Source: Haliotis asinina (lineage: Eukaryota; Mollusca; Gastropoda; Lepetellida; Haliotidae). Taken from it: 64,000 nt of DNA. The notes below the pieces were generated by a model. That model was not told where the DNA came from, ran no database searches, and worked only from the letters and a program-made list of their open reading frames with translations. The position numbers and the translations under genes are program-made. Where the stretch lies: assembly GCF_037392515.1 (NCBI RefSeq), contig NC_090288.1, positions 17,206,969 through 17,270,968 on the forward strand, given 5' to 3'. Positions 14,201 through 25,489 of the stretch are shown here, piece after piece; the stretch's first letter is position 1, and each line of letters starts with the position of its first letter.

Positions 14201-15080
14201 CACTTATCTTTTCAATAGCTGACCCGGGTAAATTGGGTAATTTTCAATAGCAGCCGGGGAGATACTGAATGTTGGAAAAAGACCTCTGGCTTGGAAAGGT
14301 GAGCCCGGGTAATAAGTCAGAGTTGAAAAAGTAACCGCCTGGTACCTTTTCAACGCGGACATGTTTTCAATCTTACACCGGCTAGACTACTCATGCCACC
14401 AGAGATGTCGCCTAACATTCACGCAAGAGTTGCTATGGCCACGTACAAGTATCGGCTGAAGAAGGTGTAATAGTTTGGGGTCAGACAACTCGGAAGTCAT
14501 CAGTCTGACCTGATTTGTTTCAAAAGGCAATCAGGACAAAGTTAGTGCGTTATGTCGCCGGGAATAATGGACATTAAGGCCTTGTCAGCTCGTCTCTGGA
14601 CAGTGCTGCGGACACTCCATGCCAAAGTGTCGAGTGTTGGCCATATGAAGGGTTGCTATTAATGTTATTTCTCATGACAGACAAACCCTTACATCCAACA
14701 AGAATACACCAATCACTTGATCGTAGTTCTCAGCTATGCCACTTATTTTATTTAGAGATATAGCCGAAATGACTTGATTCATCTGTTCGTTGGTAAACAA
14801 TTATTTTCCAGTCAATAGAAAGAAACCTTAATCCCGAGTCTTGTACGTAAGTTATTGTGCTAATAAGACAGAGCGACTATTATTTTATTGAGCTATTAAT
14901 CTTGCTTTGCTAGGTAGGGCTAGCAATACACTCAAACAAAATACATGTTTATCATTAATATCAGACTGTTTGAAATACGAGTATGTTTATTAACAACACT
15001 GTTGTTATGAAATGAAGCGAAGTGTTTGTTTGATCACATGTGGCATATTTTAGTCGAAGTGCCAAGTACCCACGACTGTT
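14201..15080. other. No gene recognised
   Basis: Mixed-composition DNA; no exon or repeat supported. Confidence 0.45.
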
Positions 15081-15235
15081 ATAACGAACTAAATAAATAA
15101 ATGGTTTCCTATGTCGTGGGATCTCCCTGTGCTCAGCGTAAGCAATCCATATGCATGTCGAATTTGAACTCGCCTTTTATAGCTTATTGTATTTTTGTTC
15201 ACGGCAACATTTTTTAGTTCCGTAGTACGTTTTGT

Positions 15236-15319
15236 TGTGTGTGTGTGTCTGCTGATATGTAGCCGGCTATCATCATTAGTGTCTGTCTGTCTGTGTGCTG
15301 ATTTGTAGCCAGATATCAT

Positions 15320-15402
<83 letters not shown>

Positions 15403-15572
15403 ATGTGCTCTTATGTAGTCATGTTTCATCATTAGGGGTAGGGTGTGTGTTGTGTATGCGCTGGTTTGTAGCCCTATATTATCGATAGTGCGCGCGTGTG
15501 TGCTGTGTGTGTTTGCTGATTCGTAGCCATACATCATCATCAGGGCGTGTGTGTTGTAGCTGTATATCGTCA

Positions 15573-15620
<48 letters not shown>

Positions 15621-15870
15621 GTTTGGTTGAGTGTGCTCATTTGTAGCCGTATAACACGTATATAATCTTTAGTGTGTGTATGTTTTGTGTGTGTGTTGAT
15701 TTGTAGCCATATGTCATTATTAAAGTGCGCGCGCGTGTGTGTGTGTTGTGTGTGTATTGTGAGTGAGCTGATTTGCAGCCGAATATCATCATTAGGGAGC
15801 GCACGTGTGTGTGTTGTGTGTGCTGATTTGTGGTGTGTGTGTGTGTGTCTGTGTGTGTCTGCCTGTTTGA
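15236..15870. repeat. Compound GT minisatellite with GCTGATTTGTAGCC core
   Basis: Nine or ten copies of a core like GCTGATTTGTAGCC followed by ATATCATCATTAG, each separated by a variable (TG)n tract. Cores lie near 15251, 15297, 15459, 15516, 15634, 15695, 15767 and 15821. The longest pure (GT)n are 15323-15400 and about 15575-15619. Unit length varies because the TG part slips. Confidence 0.88.
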
Positions 15871-16171
15871 ATATCTGCCCACCACAAGGGCAGACAACTC
15901 TTTAGTACTAGTAACTGATGTGCTGTCTCCTCACGCGTTACTTCGCAATGCACTAGCCGGTGTGTATGTATCGCTTACCCCTTTCGTGCAACACACCATC
16001 GCGCAATACACCATATCATGGGAGCGTGACTCCAACAATGGACTATGAAGCAATGGGACGAATCGAGCCAGGATTTCAGGAAGACGACAACGCTTGGCCA
16101 CTTGGTTATCCAATGACCTATGATTTTATGTAGATTGTATCGATATCACACTACACGTATGTTTAGATCCT

Positions 16172-16240
16172 AAACACAAACACAAACACAAACACAAACA
16201 CAAACACAAACACAGACACAGGAACAAACACAAACACAGA
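16172..16240. repeat. (ACAAAC)n hexanucleotide repeat
   Basis: About ten copies of ACAAAC, with minor G interruptions toward the right end. Confidence 0.93.
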
Positions 16241-16719
16241 CGTGTTCCTTGCCTCACAGCCGTCGTTAACAACATACAACGAAAATAATACAATAATAAT
16301 TGAATGAACTGTGTATTCTGCTTACAGGCAAGAATTTGTGGATGTCAACTTCTTTATTTTGAAGAACACAAGATACGAGTTCGCATCCTTAAATTCTTGC
16401 TTCTATGTTTATCACTCGTTCAAAGACAATTATATTAAGGACTTTAACCCATTCCTAAATATGCCTTGTGTGTGTTTAAATTCTACCACAGTAACACAGT
16501 ATATTTTAAATAAAATCACAAAATGCACAGCGCATCGACTTTGCTTGGAAATAGAAAGGAACGAGCGAGATTGATACTTAAACCCGTCCTTCGCACTGTG
16601 GTGTGGCTGCAAGTAAGGTTGGTTCATGCCACGTGTTACTGATGGAGCAAAACAAATCCACAAATGATTCATGGCTTGAGAAAATCGTTTTATGCGTGGC
16701 TGGTAATGTCTGATTGTAT

Positions 16720-16840
16720 GTGCCATATAAATGGGAAGATAAAAGTTACTTCAATAATTGATCGCGTTTTGTTTGATTTACTGTGCCGTATAAATGGAAA
16801 GATAAATTGAACAGTTACTTCAATAACTGATCGCGTTTTG
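16720..16840 (+). repeat. Local direct duplication, about 55 bp
   Basis: GTGCCATATAAATGGGAAGA...ACTTCAATAATTGATCGCG (16720-16771) is repeated with few changes at 16783-16840. Confidence 0.8.
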
Positions 16841-17267
16841 CGTTCTACTTTCAAACATATGTGGGATCGCGCATTGTCAAACGGACCAAGCCGCTTAAAT
16901 TAAATGTACGGAGTTGAGTTCCTTAGTTATATCTTTAGACTAACGCTTAGTCCACGAATATATACTCCCCATCAAAAGTTTAAACTCAGTAGTGTAAATA
17001 TAGCCAAATTTTGCAAAATAGTCCATACTGTTTAAAGGCACTGTTTGCACGTGAACTGGTGTAATGTAAAAGCCCTTAATGTTGAAAGGATTATTATCAT
17101 GAGTTCAGTAAGTGATAAAAATCAGTGAAAAGTGACAAAATCTTAGCAAAACTTACACCACAACGCAGCTGTTCACGTGCACATGCTTTTCAGTGATTTG
17201 TTGCATGATCATCGTACAAATCATCATAAGGTTTCCACTTAGTTTCTCCAAGTTATGTAAGTACAGA

Positions 17268-17336
17268 GAGACAGAGAGAGAGAGAGAGAGAGAGTGTGTA
17301 TGTGTGTGTGTGTGTGTGTATGTGTGTGTGTGTGTG
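17268..17336. repeat. GA/GT compound microsatellite
   Basis: A (GA)n tract runs directly into (GT)n with two TATG interruptions. Confidence 0.93.
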
Positions 17337-18313
17337 TTAACCATAGTGCATGTGACCTTTGAATGCAACGCAAAACACAACTTTGAGGATTCTGCTACAT
17401 TTCGGTATCGACTTACAATTACAAATTATCAAAAATGGAAACTAAACTTATAAAGTTGATAAATAAAGCGATGAAAAAGACCGCGCGACATCGGAGTTCA
17501 CCCCCACCGGGGTGTAAAGTTTGTAAAAACTTTTCAAAGAGAAAAGAGGTTTAGAACCAGCCAATGAAAGTCATCGTTCCACTTGAGTGTTCGCCCACCC
17601 GCTCTGACTGGGTTCGGTACTGTGTTTGCGACTGAACGGTTATAACTGTATAATTGTGTTGCTTTTTTCATAGACAGCAATGTATATTATGCGTCATGAA
17701 TAAAATGATTTTGGTTGCATATGGTCATAACCTGGGTGAAATCTAGACTTGCTTGGTTTAGCTCTTTAGAACTGCGTGGAGGGCAAGGCAGTAGAATATA
17801 TTATGTGGTCCAGGGACTGTGAGACAGACAATTAAATCTTTATCAGTTATCATCATCACCATCAAAACTAAATATTCAAACACACGTTTTGAGTTAGCTA
17901 GCAACTATATGGAAAACAACAATTGCCTTCACCAAATGGTTATATATGTCAAATATTACGCATATTTCTGGCCGTGTGGGCTTTGCTGTTTAACGAAGAC
18001 GTGGTTTATTTGCTGTGCTATATACTTTCAGATGACTGCCTTCGGCCGATTACTCCAGTTTCGTGGAACACACCATCAAGACCAACGGAGGGATTAACTA
18101 GCCGAGCCCAGTAATTAGGCATGCTCTGGTGTATGTAAGCGGTGGTTAACCTCAACCATACAAGAGAAACGGTTATTTAATTTGACGCACGGTAGATATC
18201 ACAGCTAGAGACACATACAGCTTCCAACTAGGACCAAGGTATGTGCTGTCTTTTAACAGTTAAAAAGAACACTTATCTTCTCTTCTTGAACCGGATGTTA
18301 TAAAAGTATACCA

Positions 18314-19591
18314 ATGCCAAACATGAGGGACCATTACAGTTTCTGTCTCAAGCGTGTAGCTTCACTGATGGGGGACACTGCTGTGAATGACAAGGTTTCT
18401 TCACTGATTCAACGTGTGTGCCTCAACGTCAGCAGTATTCTGAACGTCACCCGACGTTACAGCCTCATGGATCTTGAAGAAGAGGCCCCAGTGGATCTGG
18501 CCGTACCCCTTATGGGATATGCTGCCCCCGTGGTCGTCTTCCTGACGCTGGTGTTGAATGCCGTCGTTGTTATCGTCCTCACTCGACGGCGACTCAGATC
18601 GCCCACAAACGTCATTCTCGTCTCCATCGCCGTCTGTGATACATTCACTGCATTATTCTCATTACCGGGATATATGTATACGTACACTTACGAAGGTTAC
18701 CGGAATTACCCGAGTATGGCATGGTGTTATGTGCTGACCTACCTGTGTCGATTTACCCCACAAGTTCTCCACACAGTGTCACTCTGGTTGACAGCCTTAT
18801 TGGCTTTTCAACGATACGTAGGCGTCAATCAAATGATGTGCAGAGTTTGGATCAGCCGTTATAAAGGCGTGGCGTTGTCTGTCGTGTTTCTGGCAATATT
18901 TTCCTTCACATCCCACTGTTTTCAACTCTTTCTAGTCTTAAAACCTGTAACCGTAATAGGAAAAGAATTATTCACTCCGACGGGTATTCAGATCTCAAAC
19001 ACCTGCTACAGACATTTAGCTGTTGTAAAAAACGTGGACTATTTTTCGTATGTATATACCTGGGTGAGACTAGCCCTAGCTCAGGTTCTACCCTGCTGCC
19101 TTCTGCTGGTGTTTAATCTTTGTCTCATCAGAGCTACATACAGAAGCTATACATACAGGCGACGTCTAGTTGTAGGACACAAGCTCTCCGAAACCTCAGA
19201 CACCAAAAACACTATCAGGATCTCCTTAATGTTGCTTCTTGTGACGTGTTGCACGTGCATATTTGAAATGTTCGTAGACATCAATCTGGTTTTAAATTTC
19301 GCCCAAATTTATTCAAAGCGATTTTTTGTTTCCCCAGACACGCTAGGCAGGCTTCTTCTTGTCAGTAATTCTACAATCATCTTTTCGTTTCCTTTCAACT
19401 TCTTCTTTTACTTCGCGTTCAGCACCAACTTCCGAGTCGTGATTTTGTCTTGCGTGAAACCGAAGCTCAAGCGGAAACTCACGCCCAACAGAGTGACACC
19501 GGGTGTTGATGGGCGCAGTACACATCACTTCAGCCTAACACACCTTCAAGGTAATAGAAACAATAACGGATATGCCGGAAGTGTTCTATGA
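18314..19591 (+). CDS. Class A GPCR, DMSR/sex-peptide-receptor-like (tandem copy 1)
   Basis: Single-exon 425-aa seven-transmembrane receptor, expected at the plasma membrane. The extracellular N-terminus carries N-glycosylation sequons (NVSS near 38, NVTR near 44). TM1 starts near 66. The intracellular loop 1/TM2 block RRRLRSPTNVILVSIAVCD is the family hallmark. C138 and C231 are the probable TM3-ECL2 disulfide pair. TM3 ends in FQRY (165-168) in place of DRY, and TM7 has NFFFY (362-366) in place of NPxxY; TM6 lacks CWxP. RSPTN, the HTVSLWLTALLAFQRY pattern and these substitutions resemble the FMRFamide/myosuppressin-type DMSR and sex-peptide-receptor-like families common in lophotrochozoans; the ligand is unknown. 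Start chosen at the first ATG; Met52 (18467), just before the block shared with copy 2, is an alternative. The paralog lies 4 kb downstream on the same strand. Confidence 0.85.
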   Translation: MPNMRDHYSFCLKRVASLMGDTAVNDKVSSLIQRVCLNVSSILNVTRRYSLMDLEEEAPVDLAVPLMGYAAPVVVFLTLVLNAVVVIVLTRRRLRSPTNVILVSIAVCDTFTALFSLPGYMYTYTYEGYRNYPSMAWCYVLTYLCRFTPQVLHTVSLWLTALLAFQRYVGVNQMMCRVWISRYKGVALSVVFLAIFSFTSHCFQLFLVLKPVTVIGKELFTPTGIQISNTCYRHLAVVKNVDYFSYVYTWVRLALAQVLPCCLLLVFNLCLIRATYRSYTYRRRLVVGHKLSETSDTKNTIRISLMLLLVTCCTCIFEMFVDINLVLNFAQIYSKRFFVSPDTLGRLLLVSNSTIIFSFPFNFFFYFAFSTNFRVVILSCVKPKLKRKLTPNRVTPGVDGRSTHHFSLTHLQGNRNNNGYAGSVL

Positions 19592-21221
19592 TGATCCAGT
19601 ACGAGAAAAGTGAAATATGTTCTTATGACAAGCTGAACACTGCAGATATATACAACTAGTGTTAGTTTCATAGCTGGATATACGCCTGGATCTACCCTTT
19701 GATAATCCGTGTTATGCATACAAACTTGCTCCAAAGATTACCAAGTTGAACATTCCGGCCATACTAGATCCACTAAGTGTAAGTAAGGGTCCCCGAAAGG
19801 TACATACGAACCCTCCGTAACCGTAAGTCCACCTTCTCCTCCTCCCGGGAGCAATAAGTCCAAGAGTAAGTGAGTTTGCTCAGAGCCAAATGAAGGGACC
19901 GCTAACTTAAAGTAAGGATCTCAGTATGTATCAAGTGAAACAAATATGGTATCACGTCAAAGCACATGGTTTCCTTTATTTTTTTCCCCAGTTTTTTCAC
20001 AAGGTATGCGATATACAAAGGTTCCGGGGAAACCGTGGGAACAAATAAAGGAACATTTGTGAGGCCTTGTTTTTTCACCTCAATACATATATGTCATGGC
20101 TTCGAACCACAGGTAAGGAACTGCGAAACGTAAGTAAGAGCCCTCGAACCAAACATATGCGGGGGCGTTGGGATATCCCCCGCCGTGATATTGCTGGAAT
20201 ATTGCTAAATGCCACGGAAAAACACACTCACCCACCCACACATATTGGACCCGGGTTAGGTAAGGGTATCTGAACAGTAAGGACATAGAACCAGTAGTAC
20301 GAATCCCTGAACCCTAAATAAAGGAATCTGTTGGTTCTAACGTTTGACCCAATGTTCTAGTTGCTGAAACCATAAACCCTGGTTAGTAACTCTGTTTGTG
20401 TTTACCTGCCATTGTGTGTGCCTCAATGGTTGTTGACTTTTCAGAATGGCTGTGCTGCCTGATTATTTCCATTCAACGTGAAGATGTCTTAGAAAGTTTC
20501 ACTGGTTAGATTTTGACATTTCCCCGTGTAGTCCATGCATGCTATCGGCAGCTGGAAGATGTTACCCATGCATATTTAACCACAAGTCAAACAGAATGTT
20601 TAGGAAGGGCACGGATCAAACTCCCCGTTTTGTCACAATCTGATCCAAGTCTAGTAGCCTTTAACATTAATGTCTCTTAATTTCCTAGACATTCAAATAG
20701 TGTCTTAGACAGCGATGACGCTGAATTAAATGTTTTACTATCGTGAACCGGTTGTGATTTTGTTTACATGTTTTAGTTCCGTTTGTGGTTGACAGTTGGT
20801 TTGTGTTGTTGTTATTGTTACATAAGGACGAAGTGGCTATTGTTATTTGACCCCAGCCGCCATGTCGCGGAGGGCCAATGCAATTCGTCCGTTGTGTTTG
20901 TCTTCTTCTAAAGACATGTTGTTCGTATATTTGTAATTTTGTATTATTTAAACAATTCAACCTGGAAGATTTATACAATCTTACGCTCTACTGATATGAG
21001 TTATACAGAATATGTGATTGTGCCCTATGTATGCCATGACATGTGATCATAATATTATTGAATAAACATACAGGCTGTTTTTTTGTCAAATCTCTTTTTA
21101 GATGTTTGTGTACATCTTTGAAAGTGCAAGTTATTATTGGCTCTCAGCACCCGCGGGCTCTATATCGTACTGGTATGTATCTTGATAAACCTATACACTG
21201 AGTCGACAACCATTCCTGTGG
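19592..21221. other. Spacer after GPCR copy 1; no gene
   Basis: AATAAA at about 20044 could end the first GPCR transcript. A SINE tail lies at 20170-20245. Open frames here match nothing known. Confidence 0.45.
20170..20245 (+). repeat. tRNA-SINE 3' tail fragment
   Basis: CCCCCGCCGTGATATTGCTG then GAATATTGCTAAATGCCACGG and a CACTCACCCACC end: the plus-strand 3' third of the tRNA-derived SINE. Confidence 0.75.
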
Positions 21222-21456
21222 TACCCGTGAAGATCCGGGTTACATCTGGTTTTGGGCAACCCATGCGTGTCGTAAGAGGCGACTAACGGGATCGGGGGGT
21301 CAGGTTAACGACTTGGTTCACACATGTCATCGTACCCAATGACGTAGAACGATGGTCATGCTGTGGAGCTCTGGCTTGTCTGGTCCAAACTCGAGTTTTT
21401 ACAGACCGCCGCCATAATACATGGAATATTGCTGAGTGTAGCGTTATACAAGCAAC
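21222..21456 (+). repeat. F2 SINE-like element, nearly full length
   Basis: Starts ACCCGTGAAGATCCGGGTTA, then GTCGTAAGAGGCGACTAACG, GGTCAGGTTAACGACTTGG, CACATGTCATCGTACCCAAT, GTCTGGTCCAAACTCGAG, ACAGACCGCCGCCATAATA and the GGAATATTGCTGAGTG tail. Plus-strand reference copy for this window. Confidence 0.85.
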
Positions 21457-21858
21457 TATTCCTGTGGTTCTCGCAATCTCAGGTTACCCGTCCCTTATTA
21501 CAGTTTGTCAATTTGATTGGCTTCTGCGCCAGGTCTCACGTGCCAGTCAAACCAGCCTCAGTTTTGATCTGTCAATATCAACAATGTGGCGGCCAATGTG
21601 TGCTCGAGTTTGCATCAATTTCAATTTTTTTGAAAACTGATTATCACGCAAAAGGAAGACCCCAATGTTTTCGTGACCATTAAAAGTGGCGATGGTTCCG
21701 GTTTTGTAAGTAGTTAGATGATACCTAACAAGTATAGGGAAGTGACAGATTATCTTTCCCGGGTTATGTTAATTACGTTATTACCATTCCCCGTCACGAG
21801 TTGGTCATTGTTCTTATTACCCATATCAACCAACCAGACAACGGCTACTGATTAGGGT

Positions 21859-22320
21859 TTGACGGGATTAAAAAAAATTCGATAGTCACTTACACTGATC
21901 TCTCAATAAAAGAAAATCCGCATAAAACAAAGGTATTTGGCCTGCAGTGGATATGCATGGGGCTTTTTGATGACATGGTTACCATTAGCTAATATTTCCA
22001 TAAGCTGATATCGTTGAATATTGACAAAAACGCGACTGTTTTCGGTGACCGTTTACTCACTGATGACAGTATTTTAGCGTGCCCCATGAATGTGAATTAC
22101 CCGGTAGCGATCGTATGGAAAGTAGCATTAGGGAAACGTTCGGGTACACACCTTTCGAGGTACAAGTTCAAAAGGCATGTGCGAATATCCACTTTCGTAA
22201 ACTGTGTTCTGATTGGTCTATCTCAAAGGTTACCTGACGCGACCTCCTACTAGGTTTTGTTTGATTTGGTAGTGGAGTGTAACGAAAAGTACTGAGTATA
22301 AGTTTTCGTAGACTGAAGTC
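21859..22320 (-). repeat. Dispersed repeat R4, copy B (inverted)
   Basis: The reverse complement matches 9501-9952 across about 455 bp with scattered substitutions and small indels, from the CAGTAC-TTTCGTTACAC end through to a CCCGTCAAAC / CCCGCCAAAC end. Same family as copy A, in opposite orientation. Confidence 0.85.
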
Positions 22321-22714
22321 AGTGAGTAGTGTTGGTGTGTAATTAAATTATACCATGGTGTGTCATTTCTTTCGGAGTGGGAAATACCTTCGACATTACA
22401 CAGTTGACACCGACGAGTAAACCAAGAAACAGTCAGCGGGAGACATGTCATCACTGTCGCTCTCTGAGTGGAAGTGGAAGTCATTCGTTGGTTTCACATG
22501 CTGTGCTCGTGTATAAAAATAGCCAGTGACCAGATTCCTGTTCGGTCATATGCTTTACCGATAGTGTATATACACACCAACGAAAACAAAAATCAAAACA
22601 AATACATGGTTTTATGTCGAGTGGAAGTTTTTCTCATTTCTTTTATGTGACACAGACAGGGATAAGATAAATATATACCTTATTTTATGTGAACAAGCTT
22701 TTGTATAAACACAT

Positions 22715-22925
22715 CTCCCCACCACCGTCCTTCTAGTCTGACCCTGAAGTATATATATCTAAGAAAGTCCACGCAAGTCTAGAAAATGTGACAAGTCCAG
22801 ATTTCCATAGCTTCAGGCTGAAAATGAAGAAAGTCTCAGGGCTCCATTTCATTATATTATTTTTTTCACTATGAACGTTTTTTCAGTAAAATATGTTCAT
22901 TTCAGAGACTAGCTGTTAGTCTACT
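22715..22925 (-). repeat. Dispersed repeat family R1, copy 2
   Basis: The reverse complement carries GACTAACAGCTAGTCTCTG, AAATGAACATATTTTAC, CCCTGAGACTTTCTTCATT, TTCTAGACTTGCGTGGAC and ACTTCAGGGTCAGAC, matching copies 1 and 3. Confidence 0.75.
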
Positions 22926-23524
22926 GCCCGTCCTGTGCGACCCATTCTCACAACAACAACAAAAGAAACCCAAAATACGAGATTTGTATGCAGTTGCAAC
23001 AAAACTGGATGTCAATTATTTTGAAAGTATGGGCAAATGGATGTGTGTACTCAGTTATTAATAGTTGTCATTCGTAAATTATCTTCATTAAAGTTTTCAT
23101 TCAGAGTGTAATTTACAGTATCGATACACCCACGACCAATCCGGAACCGGCCATCGAGTTGAAAAGTAATGTGAAACCACCGAATGGGGACTTTGTAGAC
23201 ATTGGTCCAGTCATTGTCAAGATCATCTCTGTAACAATAACATGAACAAACGCCTGTAGTATGTGTTGTATTTATAGCACTTCACGGTCCTGACACCAAT
23301 TCAAAAATCCATTGTGGTATACGAACCTTTCTTAAAGTGGCGTTATCCGTGTGCGGAAATGGGCAACGATGTGACCCAGAGATTTCTTTGAAAAAGCAAC
23401 CCGGAATAACGGTCAAACGTATCCCCGAGTCGTCTCTCAAGGAAGTGACAAGACTGTTTCCTGCACGTCAAGCATGAGTAACCAATGACTCCAAAGGGAG
23501 GCTCAGTTGTCGAGCAGCACAGAG

Positions 23525-24691
23525 ATGAAGAAGGAGCAAAAATCACTGGATGCATGTGTTTGTGAAAATGGCAGCCAAATTAGAAAAGAATCACTTAATT
23601 ACACTTTTTTTGATCTTGAAGAAGAGGCACCAGTGGATCTGGCTGTGCCCCTTATGGGATATGCTGCCCCCGTGGTGGTCTTCCTGACGCTTGTGTTGAA
23701 CGCCGTCGTGGTCGTGATTCTCACAAGACGGCGACTAAGGTCGCCAACAAACGCCATACTCGTTTCCATTGCCGTCTGTGACACGTTCACTGCATTATTC
23801 TCATTGCCTGGGTATATGTATACGTACACTTACGAAGGTTACCGGAATTACCCGAGTATGGGATGGTGTTATGTTTTGATCTACGTATGCCGGTTTATTC
23901 CACAGGTCCTCCACACAGTGTCAGTGTGGATGACAGCACTACTGGCATTTCAACGTTACCTAGGCGTCACTAAAGTGGTGTTACGAGCTTGGATCAGTAG
24001 CTATAAAGGCGTGGTGTTGTCTATCGTGGTTCTATCTATACTTTCGTTCATAGCTCACTGTTTTAAGCTTGACGTAGTGCCAAAACGAGTGATTCTGGTC
24101 TGTGAAGGTTGTGATTCTGATGTGACAGTCTCAAACACGTGCTTTCTGCATATAGATAACGAAACATACATTACAAGAATAGACACGTTGCTGAGACTAA
24201 TATTGGCCCAGTTGATGCCGTGTTTCCTTCTCCTAGCCTTCAACATCTGCATCATCAGATCAACCTACAAGAGCCATAGATACATGCAGCGCTTGGTTGT
24301 CGGACATAGGCCATCTGAATACATGCACACCAGAAAAACAATCCGGATCTCGTTCATGCTTCTTCTCATTACGTGTTGCACGTGGATATTCGAGATGTTT
24401 GTCACCTTAAATCTTGTCATGGATTTCACCCAAAATGTTGTGTCACCGGATACCCTAAGGGGCCTCGTTCTTATATGCAATTTTACAACACTTCTTTCGT
24501 TTCCTCTCAATTTCTTCATTTACTTCATGTTCAATTGTAACTTCCGGGGCGTGTTATTGTCCTGTGTGAAAACGAGACTACGGCGGGAGATCGCTCTCAC
24601 AAAAGTAACAGCTGGCTGTAATGGATGCACGTATACATATGACGTGTCTCTCCTCCATCTGCAAAAGAAACGTAGTGTATCTGATGCATGA
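23525..24691 (+). CDS. Class A GPCR, DMSR/sex-peptide-receptor-like (tandem copy 2)
   Basis: Single-exon 388-aa paralog of the receptor at 18314-19591, in the same orientation. The open frame extends 5' of 23525, but the first true ATG is there. The N-terminus is unrelated to copy 1 up to the shared DLEEEAPVDLAVPLMGYA block, and has sequons NGSQ and NYTF. From TM1 to ECL1 it is nearly identical to copy 1; TM4, ECL2 and TM5-TM7 are clearly diverged. It keeps the QRY motif after TM3 and NFFIY in TM7, and the tail ends in a similar SLLHLQ motif (copy 1: SLTHLQ). ECL2 contains several extra cysteines (CEGCD...TCF). It appears intact and probably functional, with a different ligand-facing surface from its twin. 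The exact ligand family is unresolved. Confidence 0.84.
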   Translation: MKKEQKSLDACVCENGSQIRKESLNYTFFDLEEEAPVDLAVPLMGYAAPVVVFLTLVLNAVVVVILTRRRLRSPTNAILVSIAVCDTFTALFSLPGYMYTYTYEGYRNYPSMGWCYVLIYVCRFIPQVLHTVSVWMTALLAFQRYLGVTKVVLRAWISSYKGVVLSIVVLSILSFIAHCFKLDVVPKRVILVCEGCDSDVTVSNTCFLHIDNETYITRIDTLLRLILAQLMPCFLLLAFNICIIRSTYKSHRYMQRLVVGHRPSEYMHTRKTIRISFMLLLITCCTWIFEMFVTLNLVMDFTQNVVSPDTLRGLVLICNFTTLLSFPLNFFIYFMFNCNFRGVLLSCVKTRLRREIALTKVTAGCNGCTYTYDVSLLHLQKKRSVSDA

Positions 24692-25489
24692 AAAACCATG
24701 AAAGGGATTGCCAGAACATTTCGTGGTATTAGGACACGGACAAGATGGTAAATTCGATTGAGCAGAGTTGCGTCCTTAAATCTGGCAAGGATCCGCTGAA
24801 CGTTGATTCTTAGGCTCGCCTCGATAATAATCCTTGATATGCACTATCCCGTGGCTTGCAGGTTTGACCAAACTAGTCAACGTCTTGGGATTTGACTGGA
24901 GTGTGAGTGAGTTTAGTTATACGGCGTTTTAGCAATATTCTAGCAATATCACAGCGGGAGACACCAGAAATGGACTTCACACATTGTACCCATGTGGGGA
25001 AACGAACCTTTGTCTTTGGCGTGACGAGCGAACACTTCAACCAACAGGCTACCCCACAGCGCCTGAGAGTGAGAAGTTGAGTACTACAGAAGGATTAGTA
25101 ATCAGTGTACTCAGCGGGACGCAGTGACATATTTAGGTGACGCCCTCTATAACTGATGGTTTGTGACCTGTTGTATTCTTGGAAAGCCGAGTCACACACA
25201 AACGCGATCTGACAGAGAGTTGTGGCTGGTTTCACAAATATTTATATATTTTATAATTATAAAATATTACTTGGCAATTCTGCTGTCATTTATTGAATGT
25301 ATGATTCTGTCCCTGGTTGTGACATACGTAATTATAATTTTCGTTTCATGTTGCCGATAAATACTTTGTACATGGTTTACAATTCGTTTGTTGAGTGTTG
25401 GACTTAAGTGCCAAGATAAGCATAATGTTCATTCTGTTATTAAATTAAACCCAGGTATTTCCTCCAGTATACTCACATTGTAGTGACAA
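24692..25489. other. Spacer after GPCR copy 2; no gene
   Basis: Holds the SINE at 24899-25066 and a perfect 22-bp AT palindrome at 25246-25267 (arms ATATTTTATAA). No coding exon seen. Confidence 0.45.
24899..25066 (-). repeat. tRNA-derived SINE, full length
   Basis: Plus strand: GTGTGAGTGAGTTTAGTTAT, GCAATATTCTAGCAATATCA, GGGAGACACCAGAAATGG, TTGTACCCATGTGGGGAA, and GTAGCCTGTTGG on the other strand near 25048. Reversed, it is a tRNA-like A-box head, a B-box remnant, a short body and a GTTTAG...CACTCAC tail. Confidence 0.85.

Larger units (their letters stand above)
15871..18313. other. No gene recognised; small repeats
   Basis: Contains an (ACAAAC)n run at about 16172-16240, a local direct duplication (16720-16771 and 16783-16840), and a GA/GT compound microsatellite at about 17268-17336. 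Part of 17800-18313 may be 5' UTR or upstream sequence of the first GPCR gene; no TATA box was placed with confidence. Confidence 0.5.

Noticed and set aside
15089-15905. Several open frames rich in Thr-His or Val-Cys
   Set aside because: Products of the GT minisatellite read on either strand.
16964-17110. Terminal repeat of a Tc1-like element (CCCCATCAAAAGTTTAAACTC)
   Set aside because: It looked familiar, but I found no inverted partner, no transposase and no target duplication nearby.
18457-18687. Antisense frames inside both GPCR genes (also 23599-23829)
   Set aside because: They are conserved between the copies only because the sense strand is, and give no known protein.
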